Translations under genes and position numbers: made by a program
NCBI RefSeq assembly: GCF_047495875.1
Contig: NC_092497.1
Location: 4,411,437 to 4,475,436, forward strand
DNA: 64,000 nt
Source of the DNA: Pithys albifrons albifrons
Taxonomy: Eukaryota > Chordata > Aves > Passeriformes > Thamnophilidae
Reading direction: 5' to 3'
Notes under the pieces: generated by a model
The model's input: only the letters and a program-made list of their open reading frames with translations
Told to the model about the DNA's origin: nothing
Database searches by the model: none
Shown here: piece by piece, positions 36,976-47,542 of the stretch
How positions within the stretch are numbered: the first letter of the stretch is position 1
Layout: each line of letters starts with the position of its first letter

Positions 36976-39900
36976 TTGACATCATAGAATCTTATGAATT
37001 TTCGTATTCAGTTCTCCATTTATTTCTCCCTGGCTTTAGCTACAGAGTTTGAGTGTTGTTGAGTCTAGGTACATGTCAGCATTTCAGTACAGCACATATA
37101 ATTCTCGTTTTCCTGAAGAGGAAAAATTACAGTGTAAACTTTTTATTGTCATTTTGAGCAGATAGGTTCTGTTCATCTCAGTACCATAGAAGCATTTTTC
37201 GTCTAAAGATTACCCATTTCCACAATCAGAAACTGTCCTATAGGCATAAAAAAAATTTAGATTTTGTAGAAAACAAACAAACAAGAAAACTCAGTTATTG
37301 TGTTTGAACTGGAAAAGTAAACAATAATTAACAGAGAAGTAATAATAAAAGCAAAGTGTCTTGAAATTACCTATAAAATTGAGCAGATTCAGTTCTGTTC
37401 TGTTCCTTTCCAGAAAAATAAAAAATGAGGGAAAGAACATTAGTTGTTGAGAAGAAAAATACCTTAGGACACTGCAATTTCACAAATCCTTAGTGATTTA
37501 TATAGCATGGTTCCTTCTCTGGCTGGAAAATCTTCTAAAAACTGCCATTCCCCCCGACTGAACTACAAATTAGAGTCAGGGGAAATTTACAAATTTCAAA
37601 GTCTCTTGAGAATTCTGCAGTGTGAAGATAGATTGATATCCCCCAGAATGGAATACAGAATTTATATTACCATTATTTTAACCCTTTTTGATCCAGAATG
37701 TCTAATTTTTATTTACAAAGCTATGAAAAAAAAAACAGTAGAAAACATTATTTTAATTCCAAAAGGAAGTGTATGACTGAATTTCTCCATGGTACAAATT
37801 AAAATCTTAATCCTTCTAGTAATTTTTGATCACAACCACTCAGTCTGTCATTAAAAAAACCCAGTACCTCTGAATAATATTCTTATATTGACTAGGAAAC
37901 ATTTATTACTGTTATAAAAATTAAAAGCTTTGAGAACAGTGACCTACCTGCACTCCCTAGTCCCATGAAGCTGAAATAGCTCTTCATCCAAGCAATTTCA
38001 AAGATGACAAATCCAAAACCTTCCGGAAAACTTGATATCAGAATTAACTTTACATTATGAGGCAGAACATGGATTACAGACTATGTCTCTTACCTCAACA
38101 TTTCTACATAGAAAATAGGGAACTTGCTTCCCAAAGGCACCCACATATGTTACCTATTTTCCTTCACATTTTTAAGGACAATAAAGTTAAACTTTGACAG
38201 CTCAAACATTTATGAATATATACACAAAAATTTACACATATATAAACCTAAGACTCATATACATTTATATCATACAACTTATGTACATCTATATATGTTT
38301 ACTCACATACATACACATTCATCTCTATATGTGTATTTATGTATATTTGAACCTTATGTTGATATATGTGTATGTAACTGTGTTTGAGCCTTATATATGT
38401 TTATATATGCAGACAGAGGTGAATATATATTTATTTATGTGCAGGTATATATAAACTGGTGTCTCTTTCTGGTAATAACACAAATACTTACTCCAGTATA
38501 ATTTCTGAAACAGTAAATATTGGAAGATGTATTCCTAGACTATTTTTTTTAAGGCTGACAAAAGCACAGCTTACAGCATTACAGTACAAAATAAGTTTGA
38601 TTTTTATCTCCATCATTTCACACTGTGGTATGCTTTAACTTTTTTAAAATTCTGTTACTTCTCTTGATCTGAGAAAAATGTTCAGATGTCCTCATTTTGC
38701 TTCTGGCAAAATATAGTTTTAATCATAAACAGCTGCAATGAGTAGAATGATACAATGCCTGCACTAAGGTTTAGATCAAGACCTACTATACAAAATGAAC
38801 AGTATGAAACGAACTAAATGGCAGAATCCTGGGGGAAAATATAAGGTATAAACATCTTAAATACTCTTTGGATTAGGAACTCCAAGTAGACCATTTTCTT
38901 CCCCTCAAACAACGTAACTCTTCTTTCTTTTTCTTAATGGAATCAGCAGGTTTTCAATGATTTCTTCATCCAGGATCCAAAAAAAAAATAGACATTTTGA
39001 TGTGCTATGCAATATTTTCTCTAAATAGCTCAACTATTAAAAAAAATTTGTATTTTTTTCTGTAGAATAAGAGTTTCACCTCTGGAAATGGGACAAAGCT
39101 AGAAAACAGTACTACTTTTCATCTTTCCTGTGGAGAATGCATACTTTTGGTGACTATGAATACACAAATGCTTAACACTTACACTGGGCTTTCATCTTTG
39201 ACATGCACTGGGAACATTTACTAATTAATCTTCATAACCCCCTGAGGGGTAAGTAAGCATTATCCCTGTGATGTTTGCTGTGCGCATAATAAGGAGAGAA
39301 GAATAGAAATTGCTTGTGCTGATGCTCAAAAAAAAAAAAAAGCTGCAGAGATGAACTGAATTCTGCATTTTTCCAGTTTGCAGAGACCTGTTTTCAAGGC
39401 ATTTCTGACTTTGACTGGCCTTTCCTTTGTTTTTGGCTCATCACTGCACTTTGTTGCAATGCACACATTCAAAATAAGTCCTTCAATATAGACATGTGAG
39501 CCTTTTTGACTAGATGCAGCAAGGAAGTGGAATATGCAGCAGTCCTTGACAGTGAGTCTTAGCTGGGTACCAGATGCATGACCTGTGAACACCTCAGATG
39601 CTGTTTTTCTTCTTTTAATATTATTGTTTATGTTCTATCAGAGAATATCTCCATTTTTCATAACTTTCCTGGGTGTTAGATTCTTTCGGTTGCCTACAGT
39701 TCTTCTCACACAGTTCTTTGCTGCAAACAGCACCTGCCCTTAGTGTTCAGGCTTCTTTGCTCTGAGACTGAGCAATTGTACCACTATCTATTGTTCTTGC
39801 ACTACCTCACAAGACACCAGTCCTTTGTCTTCAGTTAATAACATCTCCTGCTCATTGCATGTTTTCACTTGTCTAGGTTTAGACATTTAACTGGGCTAAA

Positions 39901-40026
39901 GTAGGTAGTAAAGTAAAGTATATAGTAAAGTATATAGTATATAGTCTTATAATTTGGGGATTTGGCATTGCTATCACCTTTGAAATAAATTACTTTCTTT
40001 GGACAACCATAGGGAGTCATATAAAT
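36976..40026. other. Non-coding AT-rich DNA
   Basis: No exon recognised. It contains the TATA/CATA-rich tract at 38205-38455. Confidence 0.5.
38205..38455. repeat. Degenerate TATATA/CATACA-rich low-complexity tract
   Basis: Interrupted alternating TA and ACAT runs over 250 bp give spurious Tyr/Ile-rich frames. It looks like a decayed microsatellite. Confidence 0.7.
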
Positions 40027-40083
40027 ATAGAATACCTAAAGTCAGAAAGGAACCCATAAAAATCATTGAGTCCAACTCCCTGA
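40027..40083 (-). mobile_element. CR1 LINE 3' tip, short
   Basis: ATAGAATACCTAAAGTCAGAAAG, as shorter matches, followed by ATCATTGAGTCCAACTCCC, fits the reverse complement of the CR1 3' end. Confidence 0.6.
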
Positions 40084-43000
40084 AATGCTTTCTAAATGTT
40101 TTTTGTGAGATAAATGTGTAAACATGTGTTCCTTTACCATTCTAATTACAATGTACTTAAATGCACATGCAGCTCTGCCCTTCATTAGAAACAGACATAT
40201 AATTCTTCAAAAAAAAAGTTTGCTTTGATCACTCGCACAAGCTATTTGAAAATTCTTTTAGCAATAATAATTCCATGAAGTTTCACTTAGAAATTAAAAG
40301 ATTTTCGGTAGTCTCTATGATTGCTGTCATGCTATAGTCATAGAATCAAGTGCAGGAAAGGAAAATGTAACTGCTTACTCCACATATTTGAGATTTAAGA
40401 GTTTACTGGTGAGAGGATTCCCAGCCTGAGTGATAAAAGTTTAGTACAAAAGTAAATGGGGATGAATCAGGCCCATCAACTAAATTTCCAAGCTGTGTGT
40501 AACATTTGCATACATCTCAGCTTCCTTCTGAGAAGGGACTTCAGCCAAGTTGGGATTAGTAGTTATCATAAATGTTACATAAGAACATAAACATTACATA
40601 AAAAACCCTTCAAAATATTACTTTTTATTTTTAAGTTTAATTAAAGAATTTTAACCAAAGACTATCTGCTCTAGTCCTGTCACAGAATTAGGCTGTGTTT
40701 CCTGACAGAAATGGCTATAACAAGAAAACCCTACTATATGCAGAGAAGAAATCTAGTAGGTAGCAATTTTTCACAGCCACTTCCTATGTACTTGAAATTG
40801 AGATTACACAGAGTTGAAAAGGAAAGTAGTAAAAAGGAATTAGATTTTTAAATTTTGAACAGATAAATCTGAAAACTAGGGGGGAAAAAATCATAACTAA
40901 ATTTAGAAGTTGAACTCCAGCCTCTCTATAGCTGAAAGCCTTGGCTCCTGGCTTGTGTTTTTACAACAGTAGACATCATCAGCCAATCACCTTGTATAAT
41001 AAACTTTTAGATCTGTTGTTTGGCAGCAGGCAAATCTAATGATATGTGATAAGTATCTAACTCTCAGATTAAGCGCTAGTGAAACTACTTTCTCCTGTAG
41101 TTAAGACAGCACACCCCAGTTCAAGCAAAGAAGCCCAAAGCTGTGCAAAGGTACTATTTCAACAGCCTTTGCTTTGTTGCTCCCAGTCATTTTCAGTCAT
41201 TTCCAACTGCCTATTTAATAAGAAGGAGACAGCAGAGAGTAGCTTCCCTAAATTATTAATTTGAGCCCTGCAAAGTATCTCTCAAGATCTCAGTGCTTCT
41301 GTTTTGCGGTGTTAATAATTCAGAGATGCTGGAGAAGCAAAGCTTGGCAGTTTAGTGCTTATTTTTTGTTTCCTTAACAATATTACACTTCTCAGTCTTG
41401 TGTTGATAGCTCACATGATCCGAACCACAGCTTTCTCACATACTCACCAACAGAAATACTGAAATAGATTGCATTTGACAGAGAGGAATTTAAGTGTTCA
41501 CTTACACCTTTTTGGATTTAGCAGCCAGGGCTCCACTGTTTCCAAATATCTTGGAAAATAAATAAATACCACCCTCTGGTGTTTTCCATTTGTAAATATT
41601 GTTATGGTACCCACCCCATGTTTATGTGACTTCCATTCTAAGTATTGAAGGATTCACCTATTTCTGAGGATTGTGGGTTTTCATTCATTCTTGGAACAGT
41701 TAAAAAAGAAAGAATGAATAAAATGGAACAGCAATTTATTGGATGCACAACATCTCAAAATCACACACAAAAAAAAACCCTTCTAAAAGCAATGACATTT
41801 CTAAGCTCTGCTTTTAAATGTTTTGTATCAATAATGTATTAATAATGCCAGATTGAATACATACTGTAATGCTTCCACTGGTCATATATATGGAAGGAAT
41901 ATATTAAATGTTCCTTTTCTCTGATGTGTTGTGTGCAGCACAAAGCAGAGTCTAATGCACTATTAAAAAGTGAAAATCTCAGCTCCCTTAGCACCACCCT
42001 ATATGAACATTGCATGAATTACTGTAAACAGTCATTCAAAGAATGGTTAACCAAGGTAATAAAACCAGTGTGTCACACCACACCCTCGTGACTGCAAACA
42101 GAAAGAGTGTGTTTTGAAAAGGTATAGGAAGACTTAAGCTAAAGAATCTGAGTGGAAACATCTCCTGTACTCTTATGTGAACAGTTCCAGTTTTTATTTG
42201 CCGTCATGAAGATGAGAATTTTTTTTCTTTTTCTTTTAGACTGATGTGCTCTTACCCTTCCAGCTTATGAACTTCCCCTTTGTGTGAGCATAATCATCAA
42301 CAAAGCCTTTGTCCTCCTGACAATCTCTTTTGTCATAGTAGATATTTAACAGAATTAACATGGGACTTTGATTTTTGATCATCAGACTGGGCTCACAGGG
42401 GGAGACAAATGAAATGAGAAATGTAAAAAAAAAAAAAAAACAAAATCTAATTAGAGCAGAGTCTTTCTTGTTTGAGGTAGAATTTGATCAATAGATCATA
42501 AATTTATCATGTCTTTGTCCCAATAAGAAATTTGGACTTTATATTCACCTGATGTGAAGGCATCATTCTTTGTCTTGTGAAATACAAAACTTGAGCTTTG
42601 CTTACATCATCTCCAACATGAAACATCAAAAAAAATTAATCAAATTGCTTAAAAAGTCTTGAGATAAGTTTAGAAAACAAAGAAAAATTGGTTCAATAAC
42701 CTTAGTTGTCTTTACTTGGCTTTGAGTTTCCAGATCCTCCATGTCCTTTCTGGCTTTTAATTGGTATTTTATATGTAAATGCCATTAAAAATAAAAACAT
42801 ACTAAATCTTCTCTCTCTCTCTTTTTTTTTCTTTTCCTTTTGTTGCAAGAAAGCTACAAACATAAGACCATTTTCCAATCTTTCTCATCAGGGCTTGTGT
42901 TAAAGTAAGCTGGAGTCATATGACTTCTATTTAAAAAAAAGAAAAAAAATAATAAAAATATAGTTTCTTTCCTCCAAATTAGATTATTTTTCCAAACTCT

Positions 43001-43169
43001 GATTTAAAAATTTTACATGCCTAAAACCGTATGTGATGTAAGATTAAACACACACATATATATAGTTTTCTCATAGACTGCTTGCATGGACAAAACTGTT
43101 TTCATGTGATATAGCTGAGTATAAAATCATTTGCAGTACTGTCACAACCAGACATAATCACTCATTCCC
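40084..43169. other. Non-coding AT-rich DNA
   Basis: Nothing beyond short poly-A and CT runs (42425-42440, 42812-42835). Confidence 0.5.
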
Positions 43170-43423
43170 TGGCAGGCTTTGTTTGCTGCTCCTTCAGCTA
43201 TCAGCAGGTGACTCAGAGGGGAGTTGGAGGCGGTGCTTGCTCGTTAGCAGGAGAGTGAGAAGGCTTTAAGAACATCTCTAGGGAGCGCAAGCGACCCGGA
43301 GCGCGGTGAACAGGAGCGGGCAAACAGGGGCGTGGCACGTCTGTGAGGGCGTGGCACGGCAGTTTGCACGGCAGTTCGCACAGGCAGGGCAAACAGGCAG
43401 GGCAGAAGCCTAGGTATTTCTGC

Positions 43424-43454
<31 letters not shown>

Positions 43455-43515
43455 CTCTCCTCTGTTCATTTGTTTCTTTGTCTCTTTCTACCTTTCCCCC
43501 CAGCTTAAGGCAGTC
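43170..43515 (+). promoter_or_regulatory. CR1 5' UTR with short direct repeats
   Basis: GC- and CpG-rich, unlike its surroundings. GGGCGTGGCACG occurs twice (43328-43339 and 43347-43358), GCAGTT(T/C)GCAC twice (43359-43369 and 43371-43381) and CAGGCAGGGC(A) twice (43381-43404). LINE 5' UTRs carry the internal promoter, so the repeats may be binding sites; that is inference. A 28-T tract (43427-43454) lies before the ORF1 start. Confidence 0.6.
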
Positions 43516-44529
43516 ATGCCTCCCAGAAAAATGAAAGCTGTTGCTCCTGTTACCAGTAGAGGTGTGTCAATACAGACTGAACCCTCTAAAAAGGATGCAG
43601 CCACTCAGGCCTCCGGCTGCATAGACTGTCTGAGCCTGGACCTACTACCAGAGGACAGTATGAGAAGTGCCTGCATACGATGTGAGCAGGTGAACGATTT
43701 GCTGGGTCTGGTGGCAGAGCTAAAGGAAGAGGTTGATAGGCTCAGAAACATAAGGGAGAGTGAAAGGGAAATTGACTGGTGGAGTCACACCCTTTCCACC
43801 CCTAAGGAAGCCCAGCAGGAGGTGGTGAAGCCCAGCCCCTCCTGCCATCAGGCAGACGGAACAAACCATAGGGTTGGGGATGAATGGAAACAGGTGCCTG
43901 GTCAGAGAGGCAAAAACACCCCCTCTCGACCCCTTTCACCTGCCAGGGTGCCCTTAAAAAACAGGTATATGGCCCTGGACTCGGGCAGTCTGTTGGAGGA
44001 CAGTCAGGAGGAGGATCTATCTACAAGATCTTCTGGTTACCCCCAGCCTACCGGACGGGTTACGACTACAGGTAAGAGAAAAAAGAGAAGGGTTGTTGTA
44101 ATAGGTGACTCCCTTCTGAGAGGAACTGAGGGCCCTATATGTCGGCCAGACCCGTCCCACAGGGAAGTTTGCTGCCTTCCTGGGGCCAGGGTGAGGGATA
44201 TTACCAAAAAACTTCCTAAACTTATCCAACCCTCAGACTATTACCCACTGTTGGTTGTCCAGGTTGGAAGTGATGACATTAATAAAAGGAGTACCAGAGT
44301 AATTAAAAAAGATTTCAAGGCACTGACCCGATCTCTTCAGGGGACAGGAGCACAGGTAGTAATTGCCTCAGTTCCTGTGCTAGCTGGAATGAATGAGGAG
44401 AGGTTTAGGAAAGCCCAGCTTACCAACAGGTGGCTTAGGGGATGGTGCTATCGTCAAAATTTTGGGTTTTTTGATCATGGCGCGAACTCTGTGTTGCCCA
44501 GTCTCATCAAAGCAGATGGGCTTCATTAA
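43516..44529 (+). CDS. CR1 ORF1 protein: zinc-knuckle-like, coiled coil, SGNH esterase
   Basis: A 337-residue protein of the CR1 ORF1 type, which in LINEs binds RNA and helps form the ribonucleoprotein. Two CxxC pairs (C35-C38 and C53-C56) suggest a zinc-binding knuckle. Residues 58-85 are heptad-like and probably a coiled coil. After a Ser/Pro/Gln-rich linker a basic GKRKKRR leads into an SGNH-hydrolase domain: GDSL at 197-200 with Ser199, and a D-x-x-H (DGLH) at 334-337. The GxND block reads GSDD, so the oxyanion-hole Asn is not conserved. The frame ends at TAA 44527-44529 directly after His337. The same frame continues 21 more codons to a TAG at 44593-44595, and the sister copy at 28.6 kb encodes that tail, so this is a private nonsense change. 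ATG 43516 is the first in frame. Confidence 0.9.
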   Translation: MPPRKMKAVAPVTSRGVSIQTEPSKKDAATQASGCIDCLSLDLLPEDSMRSACIRCEQVNDLLGLVAELKEEVDRLRNIRESEREIDWWSHTLSTPKEAQQEVVKPSPSCHQADGTNHRVGDEWKQVPGQRGKNTPSRPLSPARVPLKNRYMALDSGSLLEDSQEEDLSTRSSGYPQPTGRVTTTGKRKKRRVVVIGDSLLRGTEGPICRPDPSHREVCCLPGARVRDITKKLPKLIQPSDYYPLLVVQVGSDDINKRSTRVIKKDFKALTRSLQGTGAQVVIASVPVLAGMNEERFRKAQLTNRWLRGWCYRQNFGFFDHGANSVLPSLIKADGLH

Positions 44530-44597
44530 TCTAGGAAGGGCAAAAGAACTGTAGCCCATAAGTTGGCAGGGTTAGTTAGGAGGGCTTTAAACTAGGT

Positions 44598-47453
44598 TTG
44601 AAGGGGGAAGGGACGGCAACTGGGCTCTCCAGAGACAGGCCTAAGAGCATAGAGCCTGAGTTGAGAATGAAATCAATGGCCCAGCTGAAGTGCATGTACA
44701 CCAATGCACGCAGTATGGGAAACAAACAAGAGGAGCTGGAAGCCATAGTGCAGCAGGAAAACTATGACATAGTTGCTGTCACAGAAACGTGGTGGGATGA
44801 ATCACATGACTGGAGTGCTGCTATGGGGGGCTACAAGCTCTTCAGAAAAGACAGGCAGGGAAGGAGAGGTGGAGGGGTGGCTTTATATGTTAGAGAGTCT
44901 CTTGACTCTGTTGAAGTTGAGGTCAGCAGTGACAAGGTTGAGTGCCTGTGGGCCAGAATCAGGGGCAAGGCCAACAAAGCTGACACCCTTGTGGGTGTCT
45001 GTTACAGACCACCCAACCAGGATGATGAAGGGGATGAATTATTCTACAAGCAGCTGGCAGATGTCTCAAAATCTCCAGCCCTTGTTCTTGTGGGTGACTT
45101 TAACCTGCCAGATATCTGCTGGGAGCTTCATACTGCAGAGAAGAGGCAGTCAAGGAGGTTCCTGGAGTGTATAGAGGACAATTTCCTTCATCAACTGGTA
45201 AATGAGCCTACCAGGGGGAAGGCCCTGCTAGACCTACTATTTACAAACAGAGAGGGGCTGGTAGATGATGTAGTGGTTGGAGGCCGCCTGGGGCATAGTG
45301 ACCATGAAATAATAGAATTTTCAGTCCTCAGGGATGTAAGGAGAGTCACCATTAAAACCTCTACCTTGGACTTTCGGAGAGCAGATTTTGGCCTATTCAA
45401 AGAACTGATTCAGAGCATACCCTGGGAAACAACCCTTAAAGGTAAGGGTGTCCAGGAGGGATGGACATGTTTTAAGAGGGAGATTTTGAATGCACAGCAA
45501 CAGGCTGTCCCAGTGTGCCGAAAGGCCAGCCGGAGGGGAAGACAGCCAGCTTGGTTAAATAGGGAGATTCTGCAAGAAATCAGGGATAAAAAGAAAGTTT
45601 ACAGACTATGGAAAAAAGGGCTGGCTACTTATGAAGAATTTACAGATAGAGCTAGGTCATGCAGGAAAAAAATTAGGGAAAGAAAAGTGGAATTTGAAGT
45701 AAATTTGGCTATTTCAGTTAGGGATAACAAAAAGTCCTTTTATAAATACATTAATAACAAAAAGAGGGGCAAGGAAAACCTCCATTCTCTGTTGGACTTG
45801 GAGGGAAATATAGTTAAGGAAGATGAGGAGAAGGCTGAGGTACTTAACACCTACTTTGCCTCAGTTTTCACCAGTAAGACAGGTGGCCCTCAAGACAACT
45901 GGCCTCTGGAGCTGGTAGACAGGGAGAGGGAGCTGAATACCCCTCCTGTATTCCAGGAGGAAATAGTGACCGACTTACTGAGCCAGCTGGATCCTAACAA
46001 GTCTATGGGACCAGATGGGATCCATCCCAGGGTGATGAGGGAGCTGGCAGAAGAGCTTGCCAAACCGCTCTCCATCATCTTCCAACAGTCCTGGCTCTCT
46101 GGGGAGGTCCCAGATGATTGGAGGTTGGCGAATGTCACCCCAATCCACAAAAAGGGCTGCAAGCAGGACCCTGGCAACTACAGGCCTGTCAGCCTGACCT
46201 CTGTGCCTGGCAGGGTTATGGAGCAGTTCATCCTGAGTGCAATCACACAGCACCTTCAGGGTGGACAAGGGATTAGACCCAGCCAGCATGGGTTTAGGAG
46301 GGGCAGGTCTTGTCTGACCAACCTGATCTCTTTCTACGATCAGGTGACCCACCTGGTGGATGAGGGGAAGGCTGTGGATGTGGTCTATCTGGACTTCAGC
46401 AAGGCCTTTGATACTGTCTCCCATAATATACTCCTGAAAAAGCTGGTAGCCCATGGCTTAGACAAGTGTAGCCTCTCCTGGATTAAGAGCTGGCTGGAGG
46501 GTCGGGCCCAGAGAGTGCTGGTGAACGGAGCTGCATCCAGCTGGCGGCCAGTCACCAGTGGTGTTCCCCAGGGGTCTGTATTGGGTCCAGTCCTGTTTAA
46601 CATCTTTATTGATGATTTAGATGAGGGGATTGAGTCCATCATCAGCAAATTTGCTGATGACACCAAGTTGGGAGGGAGTGTCGACCTGCTGGAAGGCAGG
46701 AGGGCTCTGCAGAGGGATCTGGATAGACTTGAGAGATGGGCTGATTCCAATGGGATGAAGTTCAACAAGGCCAAGTGCCGGGTCCTGCACTTTGGCCACA
46801 ACAACCCCCTGCAGCGCTACAGGCTGGGCACAGAGTGGCTGGAGAGCAGCCAGGCAGAAAAGGACCTTGGAGTACTAATTGACAGGAAGCTCAACATGAG
46901 TCAACAGTGTGCCCAGGTGGCCAAGAAGGCCAATGGGATCCTGTCCTGTATCAAAAATAGCGTGGCCAGCAGGACCAGGGAAGTGATCCTTCCCCTGTAC
47001 TCTGCATTGGTGAGGCCACACCTTGAGTACTGTGTTCAGTTCTGGGCCCCTCAGTTCAGAAAGGATATTGAGATGCTGGAGCGGGTCCAGAGAAGAGCAA
47101 CAAGGCTGGTGAAGGGACTGGAGCACAAGTCCTATGGGGAGAGGCTGAGGGAGCTGGGGTTGTTTAGCCTGGAGAAGAGGAGGCTCAGAGGTGACCTCAT
47201 CACTGTCTATAACTACCTGAAGGGAAGTTATAGCCAGGTGGGGGCTGGTCTCTTCTCCCAGGCACTCAGCAATAGAACAAGGGGGCATGGGCTTAAGCTC
47301 TGCCAGGGGAAATTTAAGTTGGATATCAGAAAAAAATTTTTTACAGAGAGAGTAATCAGGCATTGGAATGGGCTGCCCGGAGAGGTGGTGGATTCACCAT
47401 CCCTAGAGATCTTTAAATGCAGATTGGACGTGGCGCTGGGTGCCATGATCTAG
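44598..47453 (+). CDS. CR1 ORF2 protein: AP endonuclease and reverse transcriptase
   Basis: An uninterrupted frame of 951 codons counted from a TTG at 44598. The first ATG is at 44667 (codon 24), a more likely start, giving 928 residues. The N-terminal part is an AP-like endonuclease that nicks target DNA: Asn36 in TNARS, Glu63 in TETWW, Asp167/Asn169 in VGDFN and Asp235/His236 in SDHE. The reverse transcriptase follows, with Asp599 in YLDFSKAFD (motif A), [11 protein letters not shown] (motif B) and FADD at 685-688 (motif C, metal ligands). The C-terminal region with [13 protein letters not shown] completes the protein, and the stop is TAG 47451. There are no frame breaks, and all recognisable catalytic residues are present, so the enzyme may be functional. 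Length agrees with other CR1 ORF2 proteins. How it is translated after ORF1 is unknown; internal initiation or reinitiation is possible. Confidence 0.95.
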   Translation: MKGEGTATGLSRDRPKSIEPELRMKSMAQLKCMYTNARSMGNKQEELEAIVQQENYDIVAVTETWWDESHDWSAAMGGYKLFRKDRQGRRGGGVALYVRESLDSVEVEVSSDKVECLWARIRGKANKADTLVGVCYRPPNQDDEGDELFYKQLADVSKSPALVLVGDFNLPDICWELHTAEKRQSRRFLECIEDNFLHQLVNEPTRGKALLDLLFTNREGLVDDVVVGGRLGHSDHEIIEFSVLRDVRRVTIKTSTLDFRRADFGLFKELIQSIPWETTLKGKGVQEGWTCFKREILNAQQQAVPVCRKASRRGRQPAWLNREILQEIRDKKKVYRLWKKGLATYEEFTDRARSCRKKIRERKVEFEVNLAISVRDNKKSFYKYINNKKRGKENLHSLLDLEGNIVKEDEEKAEVLNTYFASVFTSKTGGPQDNWPLELVDRERELNTPPVFQEEIVTDLLSQLDPNKSMGPDGIHPRVMRELAEELAKPLSIIFQQSWLSGEVPDDWRLANVTPIHKKGCKQDPGNYRPVSLTSVPGRVMEQFILSAITQHLQGGQGIRPSQHGFRRGRSCLTNLISFYDQVTHLVDEGKAVDVVYLDFSKAFDTVSHNILLKKLVAHGLDKCSLSWIKSWLEGRAQRVLVNGAASSWRPVTSGVPQGSVLGPVLFNIFIDDLDEGIESIISKFADDTKLGGSVDLLEGRRALQRDLDRLERWADSNGMKFNKAKCRVLHFGHNNPLQRYRLGTEWLESSQAEKDLGVLIDRKLNMSQQCAQVAKKANGILSCIKNSVASRTREVILPLYSALVRPHLEYCVQFWAPQFRKDIEMLERVQRRATRLVKGLEHKSYGERLRELGLFSLEKRRLRGDLITVYNYLKGSYSQVGAGLFSQALSNRTRGHGLKLCQGKFKLDIRKKFFTERVIRHWNGLPGEVVDSPSLEIFKCRLDVALGAMI

Positions 47454-47542
47454 TAAATGAGCTAGAGTTGGACCAAGGGTTGGACTCGATGATCTTGGAG
47501 GTCTTTTCCAACCCAATCGATTCTATGATTCTATGATTCTAT

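Larger units (their letters stand above)
43170..47542 (+). mobile_element. Nearly full-length CR1 LINE retrotransposon
   Basis: In order: a CpG-rich 5' UTR (from about 43170, the exact start uncertain by some tens of bases), a 28-T tract, ORF1 (43516-44529), a 68-bp gap, ORF2 (44598-47453) and a short 3' UTR ending in GATCTTGGAGGTCTTTTCC and two and a half ATTCTATG octamers at 47519-47542. Most CR1 copies are cut short at the 5' end, so a copy keeping the 5' UTR and both frames is a young insertion. No target-site duplication was seen, which is usual for CR1. It is the same subfamily as the dead copy at 26617-29225. Confidence 0.95.

Noticed and set aside
40330..40360. TCATAGAATCAAGTGCAGG as another CR1 tip
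   Set aside because: Only one tail-like octamer and no adjoining CR1 3' UTR; too short to support.
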